This document shows positions 8,530 through 17,203 of a DNA stretch of 60,753 bases, piece after piece. The stretch is taken from NCBI RefSeq assembly GCF_000686905.1, contig NZ_JMLW01000019.1:1-60753 (forward strand), written 5' to 3'. The position numbers were made by a program, and so were the translations under genes. The notes beneath the pieces were generated by a model. It searched no databases and was not told the DNA's origin. It was given only the letters and a program-made list of their open reading frames with translations. This stretch comes from Marinospirillum insulare DSM 21763 (GTDB taxonomy: Bacteria; Pseudomonadota; Gammaproteobacteria; Pseudomonadales; Halomonadaceae). Every line of letters starts with the position of its first letter. The stretch's first letter is position 1.

Positions 8530-9345
8530 ATGAAAGTGGTTAGTTTTAATATCAATAGCCTACGTGCCCGCCCTCATCAAATGGAAGCTCTGGTTGAAGC
8601 TCATCAGCCTGAAATAATTGCTCTGCAAGAAACCAAGGTGAATGACCCAGACTTCCCTCATAAAATGATTGAAGACTTAGGTTATTACGCTGAATTTCAT
8701 GGTCAGAAAACGCATTATGGTGTGGCTACACTTTCTAAGCAGCCTCCTTTGAGTGTAAAAAAAGGCTTTGTCACTGACGATGAAACCGCTCAAAGGCGTT
8801 TAATTACAACCCAGCATCAATGTTCTGATGGTAAAACAATCACTGTGATTAACGGTTACTTTCCTCAAGGCGAAAACATTAAACATGAGGTTAAGTTTCC
8901 TGCCAAGCGTAAGTTTTATAATGACTTACAAACACTATTAGAAACAGACTACTCGCCAGGAGACAGGGTTTTACTGGTGGGTGATATGAATATTTCTTCG
9001 ACAGACCTAGATATAGGCATAGGTGACAAAAACCGTAAGCGCTGGCTACAAACGGGGAAAACCAGCTTCCAGCCTGAAGAAAGAGAGTGGATGGAACGCT
9101 TAATGGCTTGGGGATTTACTGACAGCTACCGAGAACAAAACCCAGATAGTAACGAGTTTTTTAGCTGGTTTGATTACCGTAGCAAAGGTTTTGATGATGA
9201 GCCTAAGCGTGGGCTACGAATCGACCTACTCTTAGCCAGCAAAGGCTTAGCACCTTTTTGTGTTGCCACTGGCATTGACTACGCAATACGCGGCATGGAA
9301 AAACCTTCTGACCATGCGCCCGTATGGAGTGAGTTTAAGTTTTAG
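8530..9345 (+). CDS. xthA: Exodeoxyribonuclease III family enzyme
   Basis: A 271-residue endonuclease/exonuclease/phosphatase-fold protein of the XthA/ExoA AP-endonuclease group, cleaving DNA at abasic sites in base-excision repair. Visible motifs are FNINSLRA (metal site Asn), IIALQETKV (metal-binding Glu, about residue 35), LLVGDMNIS (Asp/Asn), RIDLLLAS and the C-terminal SDHAPVW with the catalytic His. It matches E. coli ExoIII length (268). AAGGAAAT precedes the ATG. It is convergent with the YqiA-like gene with an 11-base gap. Confidence 0.95.
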   Translation: MKVVSFNINSLRARPHQMEALVEAHQPEIIALQETKVNDPDFPHKMIEDLGYYAEFHGQKTHYGVATLSKQPPLSVKKGFVTDDETAQRRLITTQHQCSDGKTITVINGYFPQGENIKHEVKFPAKRKFYNDLQTLLETDYSPGDRVLLVGDMNISSTDLDIGIGDKNRKRWLQTGKTSFQPEEREWMERLMAWGFTDSYREQNPDSNEFFSWFDYRSKGFDDEPKRGLRIDLLLASKGLAPFCVATGIDYAIRGMEKPSDHAPVWSEFKF

Positions 9346-9356
9346 AGCTTTAAACT

Positions 9357-9914
9357 TTAAAGCCTTAAAAAATTGGTAATCTTGGCTAGGTGCCGGTTAA
9401 ATCCAGTAAAACCATGATTACCGCCTTCTTCAACTAGCTGTTCTGCCGCTGAGTAGTAGTTGACTGCTTGGCGGTAATCTAGCAACTCATCACCCGTTTG
9501 CACCATTAATAAACAGTCTTTTGCTGGTTTATCTAGCTTAAACTGGCGCAAACTCGCTGTGTGCTGAGTATTCCACTCATAGCTGCTTTGGTCATGAAAA
9601 TTAACACCTTGGCCTATAGCCCGTTCAAGCGTGACATAAGGCTCAACTGAAGGGTTCACTAGCACATAAGGCAAGTGGTAATGATTGGCCAACCAAGTAG
9701 CATAAAAACCACCCAAAGAAGAGCCAACTAAACCGACTGGCTCATGTTGTTGAATGGCTTCGATTATTTCTTGCAGTGTTTCAATCGCTAATTCAGGGAT
9801 ATTCGGCAAAGAAGGTGCCATAAAACTGATGCCTTGTTCTTGGCACCAGCTTCTTAACAACTGAGCTTTATCGCCCCGACCACTTGAACCGAAACCATGA
9901 ATAAAAAGCAGCAT
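9357..9914 (-). CDS. yqiA: YqiA-like alpha/beta-hydrolase esterase
   Basis: A 185-residue small alpha/beta hydrolase. The oxyanion region LLFIHGFGSSGRGDKA opens the protein. The nucleophile elbow LVGSSLGGFYATWLA carries Ser at about residue 65, and the C-terminal GGNHGF supplies the catalytic His. These match the YqiA/UPF0227 esterases; the physiological substrate is unknown. It begins two bases after the SDR gene stop, forming a small minus-strand operon with the SDR and thrH. Confidence 0.85.
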   Translation of the reverse strand: MLLFIHGFGSSGRGDKAQLLRSWCQEQGISFMAPSLPNIPELAIETLQEIIEAIQQHEPVGLVGSSLGGFYATWLANHYHLPYVLVNPSVEPYVTLERAIGQGVNFHDQSSYEWNTQHTASLRQFKLDKPAKDCLLMVQTGDELLDYRQAVNYYSAAEQLVEEGGNHGFTGFNRHLAKITNFLRL

Positions 9915-9916
9915 TA

Positions 9917-10684
9917 TTAGTCTTCCATACTTTGAGGTCGAATAAGCAGTTCACTCACATCGACATGCTCGGGTTGTGAAGCAGCATAATAAATGGCTTC
10001 AGCTATATCTTCAGGTTGTAAAACACCTTTAGGGTCGGCATAAAGATTAGCTTTTACTGCGTTACGAATTTTTTCATGCTGAATTGAGTCAGGCAGCTCT
10101 GTAGCGACTGAACCTGGCTGAATATCTGTAACACGAACACCGTAACGAATCGCTTCTTTGCGTAGCGTATCTGAAATAGCTCTAACTGCGTGTTTAGTCC
10201 CTGCATAAACACCCGCGCTTTGAAAGGTTGTTCTTGCCGCAACTGAGCTAATGTTAATAATGTGGCCTTGCTTACGCTCTGCCATGCCAGAGTAAACGGC
10301 ATGAATGGCATAAAGCACGCCTTTAATATTCACATCAATCATCTGCTCCCATTCATCAACCCGACCAGAGAGAATCGGGCTAATCGGCATGGTTCCAGCA
10401 TTATTAACTAGCAGGTCAACACCGCCAGCTGCTGCAATCCGCTCACCCACTGCCGCCATTGCAGCACGGTCAGATACATCAACAGGCTCTAGGGTCACTT
10501 CTACACCCGTTGCTTTTAACGCTTGGGCTAGGGTTTCTAAACGCTCTAAGCGACGCGCTGATAAAACCAAATTCATACCCGCTGCAGCTAAGCGGTGAGC
10601 TGTTGCTTTTCCTATGCCTGAACTTGCGCCTGTAATCCAAGCTTTTTTACCTTGCAACTGTTCACTTTGAAAAGAGTTAGCCAT
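9917..10684 (-). CDS. Short-chain dehydrogenase/reductase
   Basis: A 255-residue classical SDR. The cofactor motif TGASSGIG (about 19-26) is followed by SARRLERL, where arginines suggest NADPH preference. VNNAGTMPIS is the structural motif and the active site is Ser in INISSVAAR with YAGTK (Tyr and Lys). It resembles the YdfG/serine-3-dehydrogenase-like group, whose members reduce 3-hydroxy acids or malonic semialdehyde, but the substrate cannot be assigned. Its ATG overlaps the thrH stop (TAATG). Confidence 0.88.
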   Translation of the reverse strand: MANSFQSEQLQGKKAWITGASSGIGKATAHRLAAAGMNLVLSARRLERLETLAQALKATGVEVTLEPVDVSDRAAMAAVGERIAAAGGVDLLVNNAGTMPISPILSGRVDEWEQMIDVNIKGVLYAIHAVYSGMAERKQGHIINISSVAARTTFQSAGVYAGTKHAVRAISDTLRKEAIRYGVRVTDIQPGSVATELPDSIQHEKIRNAVKANLYADPKGVLQPEDIAEAIYYAASQPEHVDVSELLIRPQSMED

Positions 10685-11301
10685 TATAAAACCAGCTCAC
10701 GGTCACTAGCGTTAATAAAGGCTTTCTTTAAATCTTCAAAAGTTTGCACAGCAGGGAATTGCGGAAACTCTTCTATTACGTTTTGTGGCGCGTGGAAAAG
10801 AATGCCTTGCTCGGCCTGTTTTAGCATGGTGGTGTCGTTATAAGAATCACCTGCGGCAATAACACGGTAGTTTAATAACTGTAAAGCTCTAACACTTTGG
10901 CGCTTAGGGTCACGCTGACGTAGCTTATAGTCAGTCACTCGGCCATCTGCGTCTACTTCAAGCTTGTGGCAAAGCAGGGTTGGAAAGCCTAACTGGCGCA
11001 TTAAAGGCTGTGAAAATTCATAAAAAGTATCTGAAAGAATAATCACCTGAAAACGCTCTCTTAACCAGTCAATAAACTCAACAGCACCGGGCAAGGGTTC
11101 TAGTTCTGCGATCACCGCTTGAATATCGGGTAGCTTTAAGCCGTGTTCATCTAAGATGCGTAAGCGTTGGCGCATTAATACATCGTAATCAGGAATATCA
11201 CGCGTGGTGGCTTTTAATTCGTCTATGCCGGTTTTTTCGGCAAAAGCAATCCAAATTTCAGGTACTAAAACACCTTCTAGGTCTAAACAAGCCAGTTCCA
11301 T
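10684..11301 (-). CDS. thrH: Bifunctional phosphoserine phosphatase/homoserine phosphotransferase ThrH
   Basis: A 205-residue HAD protein. The opening CLDLEGVLVPEIW has nucleophile Asp7 with Glu in place of the second Asp, a ThrH hallmark. Other motifs are VIILSDTFYEF and VIAAGDSYNDTTML. In Pseudomonas ThrH dephosphorylates phosphoserine and can pass the phosphate to homoserine, linking serine and threonine synthesis. Length equals the family norm. It is upstream of, and overlapping by one base, the SDR gene. Confidence 0.95.
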   Translation of the reverse strand: MELACLDLEGVLVPEIWIAFAEKTGIDELKATTRDIPDYDVLMRQRLRILDEHGLKLPDIQAVIAELEPLPGAVEFIDWLRERFQVIILSDTFYEFSQPLMRQLGFPTLLCHKLEVDADGRVTDYKLRQRDPKRQSVRALQLLNYRVIAAGDSYNDTTMLKQAEQGILFHAPQNVIEEFPQFPAVQTFEDLKKAFINASDRELVL

Positions 11302-11356
11302 AACAATCCTTAAACAGTAGTAGGGTGAATAATTGATAGTTAATTATAAAGCTTTA

Positions 11357-12328
11357 TTAACGCTTCGGCAGCTCTAGCTTAGCAAACAGTTGGTCAACTT
11401 CTTGCTTATTTAATGCAGCCAAGCCTTTATCTAGGGTATCTTTATTTAAGTGCGCCGCTAATTTTTCAATAAAATGGTAAAGGTAGCCACGCATAAAAGT
11501 GCCGCGTCTTATTCCTAAGCGGGTAATACTTGGCTCAAACAGGTGGCTTGCATCTATCACTTCTAGGTCATCATCGCGCTTATCTGCTGCCATGTGAGCG
11601 ACTATACCCACCCCTACACCTAAGCGCACATAGGTTTTGATAACGTCTGAGTCTGCAGCAGTGAACACTATTTTTGGTTCTAAGCCAGCTTTAACAAAGG
11701 CTTCATCCACCTTGGCCCGGCCAGTAAAACCATGAATGTAAGTCACTAGCGGGTATTCAGCTAGGTTTTTAAGGCTTAGCTTCTTAACTTTTGCTAGGGG
11801 GTGATTTTTAGGTACTAAAATACAGCGGTTCCACTGATAGCAAGGGAAAGTCACTAGGTCACTGGCATTAGCAATAGATTCGGTAGCCACTGCTAAGTCA
11901 GCTTCCCCCTCGGCAACCATTTGGGCAATTTGTGGTGGTGTCCCTTGTTTCAAGCTAAGCGTCACATCTGGATAACGCTCCATAAATTGTTGAATAACTT
12001 CAGGAAGAATATAGCGTGCTTGAGTATGAGTGGTTGCTAAAACTAAACTGCCACGGCGTTCATTACTAAAATCATAAGCTACTTTTTTTATGTTTTCTGC
12101 CGTTTGTAAAATCTGCCCCGCCATATCAATAACAGTTTGACCTGCTGGTGTTATACGCGTTAGGTGTTTACCGCTACGCACAAAAATCTCTATTCCCAAC
12201 TCGTCTTCTAGCAAACGTATTTGTTTACTTACCCCAGGCTGGGAGGTAAACAGGTTTTGGGCTGTAGCCGACACGTTTAAATTATTGTGGGCGACTTCCC
12301 ATATATAGCGTAACTGCTGTAATTTCAT
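11357..12328 (-). CDS. cysB: LysR-type regulator CysB
   Basis: A 323-residue LysR-family activator of cysteine biosynthesis and sulfate assimilation, responding to N-acetylserine. The start MKLQQLRYIWEVAHNNLNVSATA and the HTH GVSKQIRLLEDELGIEIFVR are near-invariant in CysB. TTHTQARYILP marks the effector domain with the conserved Thr-Thr-His-Thr pocket. Length is 324 in E. coli. It is transcribed alone on the minus strand just upstream of the thrH group. Confidence 0.96.
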   Translation of the reverse strand: MKLQQLRYIWEVAHNNLNVSATAQNLFTSQPGVSKQIRLLEDELGIEIFVRSGKHLTRITPAGQTVIDMAGQILQTAENIKKVAYDFSNERRGSLVLATTHTQARYILPEVIQQFMERYPDVTLSLKQGTPPQIAQMVAEGEADLAVATESIANASDLVTFPCYQWNRCILVPKNHPLAKVKKLSLKNLAEYPLVTYIHGFTGRAKVDEAFVKAGLEPKIVFTAADSDVIKTYVRLGVGVGIVAHMAADKRDDDLEVIDASHLFEPSITRLGIRRGTFMRGYLYHFIEKLAAHLNKDTLDKGLAALNKQEVDQLFAKLELPKR

Positions 12329-12404
12329 GCGTGGTTCTCTTTATCGAAAAAAGGTTATAAGAAGGCAGCTTTAGATTACCTTTAAGAATATAGAGAAATA
12401 CTTT

Positions 12405-14336
12405 TTAGAGCAATAGCTTCTGTTGAATCATTTTTTGCCAATCCAATACCCAAGCATTGAGTGGCGCAGCTTTACCTTTCAATTCAAGGTTATTTACTGG
12501 ATAACAAGGCAAGCGATCTTTAACGGCCAAGTAGGTTTGCTCACCGATTAAAATATCTACCTGACTTGAGGGTTTATTTTCACCTGCTTTAATTGCTGCC
12601 TGCCAATCTAGATTCACTTCTTTTGTAGCGCTTTCTAACCGAGCCGAAGTATTTACAGCATCACCTATGGCAGTAAAGTTAAAGCGATTAGCTGCCCCTA
12701 TATTACCAACCACCGCTTCGCCAGTGTTTATACCTATTCCCATTCTTAAAAAATGCGGATCACTAGCTGAATAATGACGGTTAAAGTTTTTTAGTGCTTG
12801 CATCATGCCCGCAGCTGTCAAACAAGCATTGTAGGCGTGATCATCATCAGCTAAGGGCGCGTTAAATAACGCCATCACTGCGTCACCTATCAATTTATCT
12901 AAGGTGCCCTTGTGCTGATGAATTTCATCAATCATCAATCCAAAATAGCGATTCAAATGACTCACCAACTCTTCAGTTTCTAGTAATTCAGTAGTTGGGG
13001 TAAAGCCTCGCAAATCACTAAATAGCACGGTTAACTGCTGCTTTTTACCGCCCAACTGTAACTGAGAGCCCTGCTGGACTAATTCATCGACTAAAGAGGG
13101 TGCAACATAGCTACTAAAAGCAGAACGTAAATACGCTGTTTCTGCACGATTGGCCACAAATAGCCAGATTTCTCCAGTCACTGCTGCAGCCAACAAAAAT
13201 AATAAAGGGTAAAAAACTTCTAACCAGAGATTAAAAAAAGCATAGCCAGCCACACCTGCAAAGTAGATACCTACCCCTAAGAGTAAAGATAAGCCAAAGC
13301 GTAACCAGGGAAGACTTAGCTGCCAAATAGCCAGTAATAAAATGAAAACGGTTAGGAAAACAAACAATAATTGAAGGTTGGTTAAATTGGCAAGCAGAGT
13401 GTTATCTAACAAGTTAGCTAAAAAAGTTAGGTGCACCAATGGGCCGGCTAATTGACCAATGGGCGTTGCTCGTAAATCTGTTACACCCGCCTCGCTTACT
13501 CCAACCACCACCCATTTATTAGCTAAGCGCTGAGAGTCCCAGTTAGGTTGCATTAGTTCAGCAAAGCTAATGCGTTGCCATGCATCTTCTGGGTAATAGT
13601 TAATTCTGGTGCGGGTTTTCTTATCAATAGGTAGTAACTGCGCACCTAATTGAGCTGAGGTCCTAGTGAGTTGCAAATCTTCATAGCGTCCTACTCGCCA
13701 CATTTGCACACCCAAATTGGGTAACACAGCGTCTTGCAACCAAAAAGCTAAGGGATAGCGACGAAACTTGTGGTCAGCATCAGGCGCAATATTTAATGCA
13801 GCTAAAAAAGGCAGGCTAGTATTTATAATTTCAATGGGAAGTTCAGCTAGCTCGCTGTCTATAAGTTGTGGACTTTGTACCTGAGTTAAAGATGAGAGCA
13901 GTAGTTGACTGTAAGCTTGCTCGCTTAATGTTTTTGCTTGAGGGCCATTTAAAAACACACCACCGATAATGGGTAGAGTGGTTAAAACCTCGGCTAATTG
14001 TTCATCTTTATCAGCAGAAGTAGGTTCTGAGAAGAGCATATCTAAGCCAATCACTTCAGCTGCCTCTAAACGCTTTAAGCCCTGAGCAACTAAGTCTCGC
14101 GACCAGGGCCAACGTCCAAAGGCTTGCACGCTGGTGTTTTCTATTTCAAGAAAAACTAACTGATCGGAAGGCTTGCGTGTATTCCAATCAAAATAACCGT
14201 CACTGACTGCACTAGCGAAAGACTCAATTCTTGCAGGTGGTTGCAAGGCTAGCGTGTAGACTAGCAGTAAAAAAATAGCTGCCAGTAAATAGATACCGCG
14301 TTTTTTTGTAAAACCTAGCCAGTCTACTCCAGCCAT
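12405..14336 (-). CDS. CHASE2-domain class III adenylate cyclase
   Basis: A 643-residue membrane signalling protein. After one N-terminal transmembrane helix a periplasmic CHASE2 domain spans about 35-305. Three transmembrane helices follow (about 310-395) and then a class III cyclase domain (about 430-600). Metal aspartates are visible in LFSDLRGFT and GDAVMALFN. The Lys in LDKLIGDAV and Asp in FTAIGDAVNTSARL are the adenine-selecting pair, so cAMP is the likely product. The 5' end overlaps the FecR-domain gene by 13 bases, so the two are coupled and probably form one envelope-sensing unit. Confidence 0.9.
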   Translation of the reverse strand: MAGVDWLGFTKKRGIYLLAAIFLLLVYTLALQPPARIESFASAVSDGYFDWNTRKPSDQLVFLEIENTSVQAFGRWPWSRDLVAQGLKRLEAAEVIGLDMLFSEPTSADKDEQLAEVLTTLPIIGGVFLNGPQAKTLSEQAYSQLLLSSLTQVQSPQLIDSELAELPIEIINTSLPFLAALNIAPDADHKFRRYPLAFWLQDAVLPNLGVQMWRVGRYEDLQLTRTSAQLGAQLLPIDKKTRTRINYYPEDAWQRISFAELMQPNWDSQRLANKWVVVGVSEAGVTDLRATPIGQLAGPLVHLTFLANLLDNTLLANLTNLQLLFVFLTVFILLLAIWQLSLPWLRFGLSLLLGVGIYFAGVAGYAFFNLWLEVFYPLLFLLAAAVTGEIWLFVANRAETAYLRSAFSSYVAPSLVDELVQQGSQLQLGGKKQQLTVLFSDLRGFTPTTELLETEELVSHLNRYFGLMIDEIHQHKGTLDKLIGDAVMALFNAPLADDDHAYNACLTAAGMMQALKNFNRHYSASDPHFLRMGIGINTGEAVVGNIGAANRFNFTAIGDAVNTSARLESATKEVNLDWQAAIKAGENKPSSQVDILIGEQTYLAVKDRLPCYPVNNLELKGKAAPLNAWVLDWQKMIQQKLLL

Positions 14337-15094
14337 GAGTTTAGCTGCTGCTGTAGTTTTTCAACTGACTTGTTGATGGGTGCATCAATGGCTTCAGGCT
14401 TTTCATTTTCACCACTTAAAGTTAGCTGCCGACCTGCTTGTAAATCAACACCACTAACATAGGCTTTAAATTCGGCTAGTTGCTGTTCTTTATAATCACT
14501 AAAAGCTTGTTCTAAATTATTTTTATACTCATTAAAGGATTGCTGTTGAAAGGCTTGATACTCTGAAAAACTCATAGCTGAAACAGGCTTAGATTCATAG
14601 TAAGCCATTTCCTGACCATCTTGCCGTTCCACTTCAACCTCACCCTTAAAAAGTGCAACATCATTACGTGAGCTTTGGCTACTCACTAAGAACTCGGTTC
14701 CCTTAACTCCAATAACAACCAGAGGAGTTTTGGCTACAAACCTTTGCCCTTCACGCTTAGTCACCCGAAATAATGCAGTACCTTCTGTTAGGGATAGACT
14801 ATCAACATCTAACATTTCTAAGCTGCTATTTTCTGCTAAAACTAACTCACCCCCTGAATGACTTATAAGTGCTTGAGCCTCAGCCACTGTTTGCACCCTA
14901 TCGCCACTACAAAGCGCATAAGGCAAGTCAAGATTACGTTTGGGGAAAGGCGAACCTAGAGCCACTAGCTGCACTTTGCCCTCAGTCCGAATTAAAGAAG
15001 CATAGCTCTCACACTCAACAGCAAAGGCGAAGCTTGTATAAACAAGCATTAACAGCAGGGAAACAAATAACATTACTGCTCGGTATGGGTGCAT
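14324..15094 (-). CDS. Secreted FecR-domain protein
   Basis: A protein of about 256 residues with a cleavable signal peptide (ending SFAFAVECES). A FecR domain covers about 35-150: SLIRTEGKVQLV, LCSGDRVQTVAEAQALI, then VIGVKGTEFLVS. A long glutamine/glutamate-rich predicted coiled coil follows (about 170-255). In classical systems FecR relays signals to an ECF sigma factor, but no sigma or TonB receptor gene is here. Instead it overlaps a CHASE2 cyclase gene by 13 bases. I chose ATG 15094; an in-frame GTG at 15100 is too close to AGGG. Confidence 0.85.
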   Translation of the reverse strand: MHPYRAVMLFVSLLLMLVYTSFAFAVECESYASLIRTEGKVQLVALGSPFPKRNLDLPYALCSGDRVQTVAEAQALISHSGGELVLAENSSLEMLDVDSLSLTEGTALFRVTKREGQRFVAKTPLVVIGVKGTEFLVSSQSSRNDVALFKGEVEVERQDGQEMAYYESKPVSAMSFSEYQAFQQQSFNEYKNNLEQAFSDYKEQQLAEFKAYVSGVDLQAGRQLTLSGENEKPEAIDAPINKSVEKLQQQLNSWLE

Positions 15095-15162
15095 ATTCAC
15101 TTAGCCCTAATTGAAATGTTTTTAATTTTTATATCCTACTATTAAGTCATAGCTTTTGTAAT

Positions 15163-15192
15163 AAAAAAGACCTGCCAGTTGCCTGGCAGGTC
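15163..15192 (-). terminator. Rho-independent terminator of the liv operon
   Basis: A perfect 10-bp stem GACCTGCCAG (15169-15178) / CTGGCAGGTC (15183-15192) with a four-base loop is followed on the minus strand by TTTTTTATT. It sits about 50 bases past the livM stop and ends the liv transcript. Confidence 0.9.
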
Positions 15193-15242
15193 AAACAAGG
15201 GCACAGAGAGTGACCCACAGAGCTACATAAAAATACTAGATT

Positions 15243-16235
15243 TTACTTAAAGTTTTTCTTAGCGAATTTTTGTATCTCGCCCACAATACCAGCGCGAAAA
15301 GCCATAACACAGGCCACAAACACTACACCAAGAATGACGTTGACCCAATCACCTACAGCACTTTGTGCCAATTGGTGAGTTAAGGTTAATACAAAGGTAG
15401 CACCTACAATAGGCCCAACCAAAGTACCTACACCGCCTACTAGAGTCATCAGAATGACCTCACCCGACATGTGCCAGTGAGCATCATTTAAAGAAGCCAA
15501 CTGAAAGACTACAGTTTTAGTGGAGCCAGCTAAGCCTGCCAAACCAGCAGAAATAACAAAGGCAACCAACTTGTAAGCATCGACGTTGTAACCCAAGGAG
15601 GTCGCACGAGGTTCATTTTCACGAATGGCTTTTAATACCTGCCCAAAAGGAGAATGAATAGTGCGTTGAATGAGTAAGAAACCGAGCAAGAAAATTGCTA
15701 GTACAAAATAGTACATTGCTAGGTTGTTTTCTAAGTCAATAAAGCCAAATAAATAACCGCGAGGCACGCCCTGCATACCATCTTCACCACCTGTAAAGTC
15801 TGCTTGCAGGTAGAAGAAGAATACCAGCTGAGCTAAGGCTAGGGTAATCATTGCAAAATAAATACCCTGACGGCGAATTGATAGCAAGCCAAAGAAGGTA
15901 CCCAAAATTATTGCTGCAATAGTACCCGTAATAATACCTATCTCAGGCGTTATAGCATGGTTACTTAATAAGTAGCCGGTAAAATAACCACCCGTTGCTA
16001 AAAAGGCAGCATGCCCAAAAGACAGAAGCCCTGTGTAGCCAAGCACTAGGTTAAAAGCAGAGGCAAAGAGTGCAAAACACAGTATTTTCATTAAGAAAAC
16101 TGGGTAAGCAAGAAAAGGAGCGATTAGAGCGATAGCCAAGAGCACTAGGTAAACGATAGTGCGTCGACGGTTAGCGGCTTTTTTCTGCTCTTGCGCTGCA
16201 GTATTTCTTGAGCTTTTAGTTTCGGTCATAGCCAT
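15243..16235 (-). CDS. livM: Branched-chain amino acid ABC transporter permease LivM
   Basis: A 330-residue inner-membrane permease of the LivM family with about nine hydrophobic helices. NLVLGYTGLLSFGHAAFLATGGY (about 62-84) and SPFGQVLKAIRENEPRATSLGYNV (the EAA-like loop for the ATPases) identify the family. It pairs with LivH to import leucine, isoleucine and valine. AAGGAGG lies before the ATG, inside the end of livH, and only three bases separate the genes. Last gene of the liv operon, before a strong terminator. Confidence 0.93.
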   Translation of the reverse strand: MAMTETKSSRNTAAQEQKKAANRRRTIVYLVLLAIALIAPFLAYPVFLMKILCFALFASAFNLVLGYTGLLSFGHAAFLATGGYFTGYLLSNHAITPEIGIITGTIAAIILGTFFGLLSIRRQGIYFAMITLALAQLVFFFYLQADFTGGEDGMQGVPRGYLFGFIDLENNLAMYYFVLAIFLLGFLLIQRTIHSPFGQVLKAIRENEPRATSLGYNVDAYKLVAFVISAGLAGLAGSTKTVVFQLASLNDAHWHMSGEVILMTLVGGVGTLVGPIVGATFVLTLTHQLAQSAVGDWVNVILGVVFVACVMAFRAGIVGEIQKFAKKNFK

Positions 16236-16238
16236 GAT

Positions 16239-17126
16239 CTATGCCTCCTTACCAAAGAGTCCTGCTGGACGTAACAGCAGTACCAGTATCATTACTAGAA
16301 AAATAACAGTATTGGATGCTTCCGGGTAATAAACCTTGGTCAGCCCTTCTACTATACCCATGGCAAGACCTGTCACTATGGCACCCATAATTGAACCCAT
16401 ACCACCGATAACCACCACCGCAAATACTACAATTAAAAGGTTAGCCCCCATACCTGGAGCAACTGAGTAGATAGGTGCAGCTAACACACCAGCAAAGGCA
16501 GCCAAAGCAACACCAAAGCCATAGGTAAGAGTTACTAGTAACGGTACGTTAATACCAAAAGCTTGCATTAAGGCAGGGTTTTCAGTTCCAGCTCTTAAGT
16601 AACCACCTAGCTTGGTTTTTTCTATTAAGAACCAAACTGCAATACAAACCACCACGGCAATAGCAACTATCCAGCCTCGGTAATAAGGCATAAACATAAA
16701 ACCTAGGTTAATACCACCACTTAGCTCGCTAGGCACTGGATAACGGTTACCAGAAACCCCAAACAAATTGGTAAATAAACCTTGGATAATTAGCGCTAGA
16801 CCAAAAGTAAGCAATAGCCCATAAATATGGTCTATATGAGTAATGCGACGTAGCAAATAACGTTCTATTAGTGCGCCGATAGTACCCACTATAAGCGGTG
16901 CTAAAAACAAGGCCGCCCAGTAGTTAATGCCTAAATAATTTAGCAACAGATAAGCTGCAAAAGCCCCCAGCATATACTGGGCACCATGCGCAAAATTGAT
17001 TATCTTGAGTAGGCCAAAAATAATTGCCAACCCTAGGCTCAGGAGAGCGTAAAAAGCGCCGTTGATCAGACCTAGCAGCAACTGACCGAAAAATGCGGCT
17101 GCAGGCACTCCAAATATCATGGTCAT
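16239..17126 (-). CDS. livH: Branched-chain amino acid ABC transporter permease LivH
   Basis: A permease of about 295 residues with eight or so hydrophobic helices. LINGAFYALLSLGLAIIFGLLKIINFAHG and the loop LRAGTENPALMQAFGINV are LivH hallmarks. It forms the transmembrane channel with LivM. The reading frame is open from TTG 17147, but ATG 17126 has AAAGGAT about ten bases upstream and gives the family length, so I use it. Confidence 0.92.
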   Translation of the reverse strand: MTMIFGVPAAAFFGQLLLGLINGAFYALLSLGLAIIFGLLKIINFAHGAQYMLGAFAAYLLLNYLGINYWAALFLAPLIVGTIGALIERYLLRRITHIDHIYGLLLTFGLALIIQGLFTNLFGVSGNRYPVPSELSGGINLGFMFMPYYRGWIVAIAVVVCIAVWFLIEKTKLGGYLRAGTENPALMQAFGINVPLLVTLTYGFGVALAAFAGVLAAPIYSVAPGMGANLLIVVFAVVVIGGMGSIMGAIVTGLAMGIVEGLTKVYYPEASNTVIFLVMILVLLLRPAGLFGKEA

Positions 17127-17203
17127 CTGCGTACCATCCTTTAACAATATTCTTATTTATAAAGCGGGATCAGGACGACCCCGCTAGTATCCAGCTTAAT
17201 GAA

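Noticed and set aside
9347-9363. Possible terminator between exonuclease III and the YqiA-like gene
   Set aside because: The stem (GCTTTAA/TTAAAGC) is only seven mostly A-T pairs and overlaps the stop codon of the minus-strand gene, so it is too weak to call.
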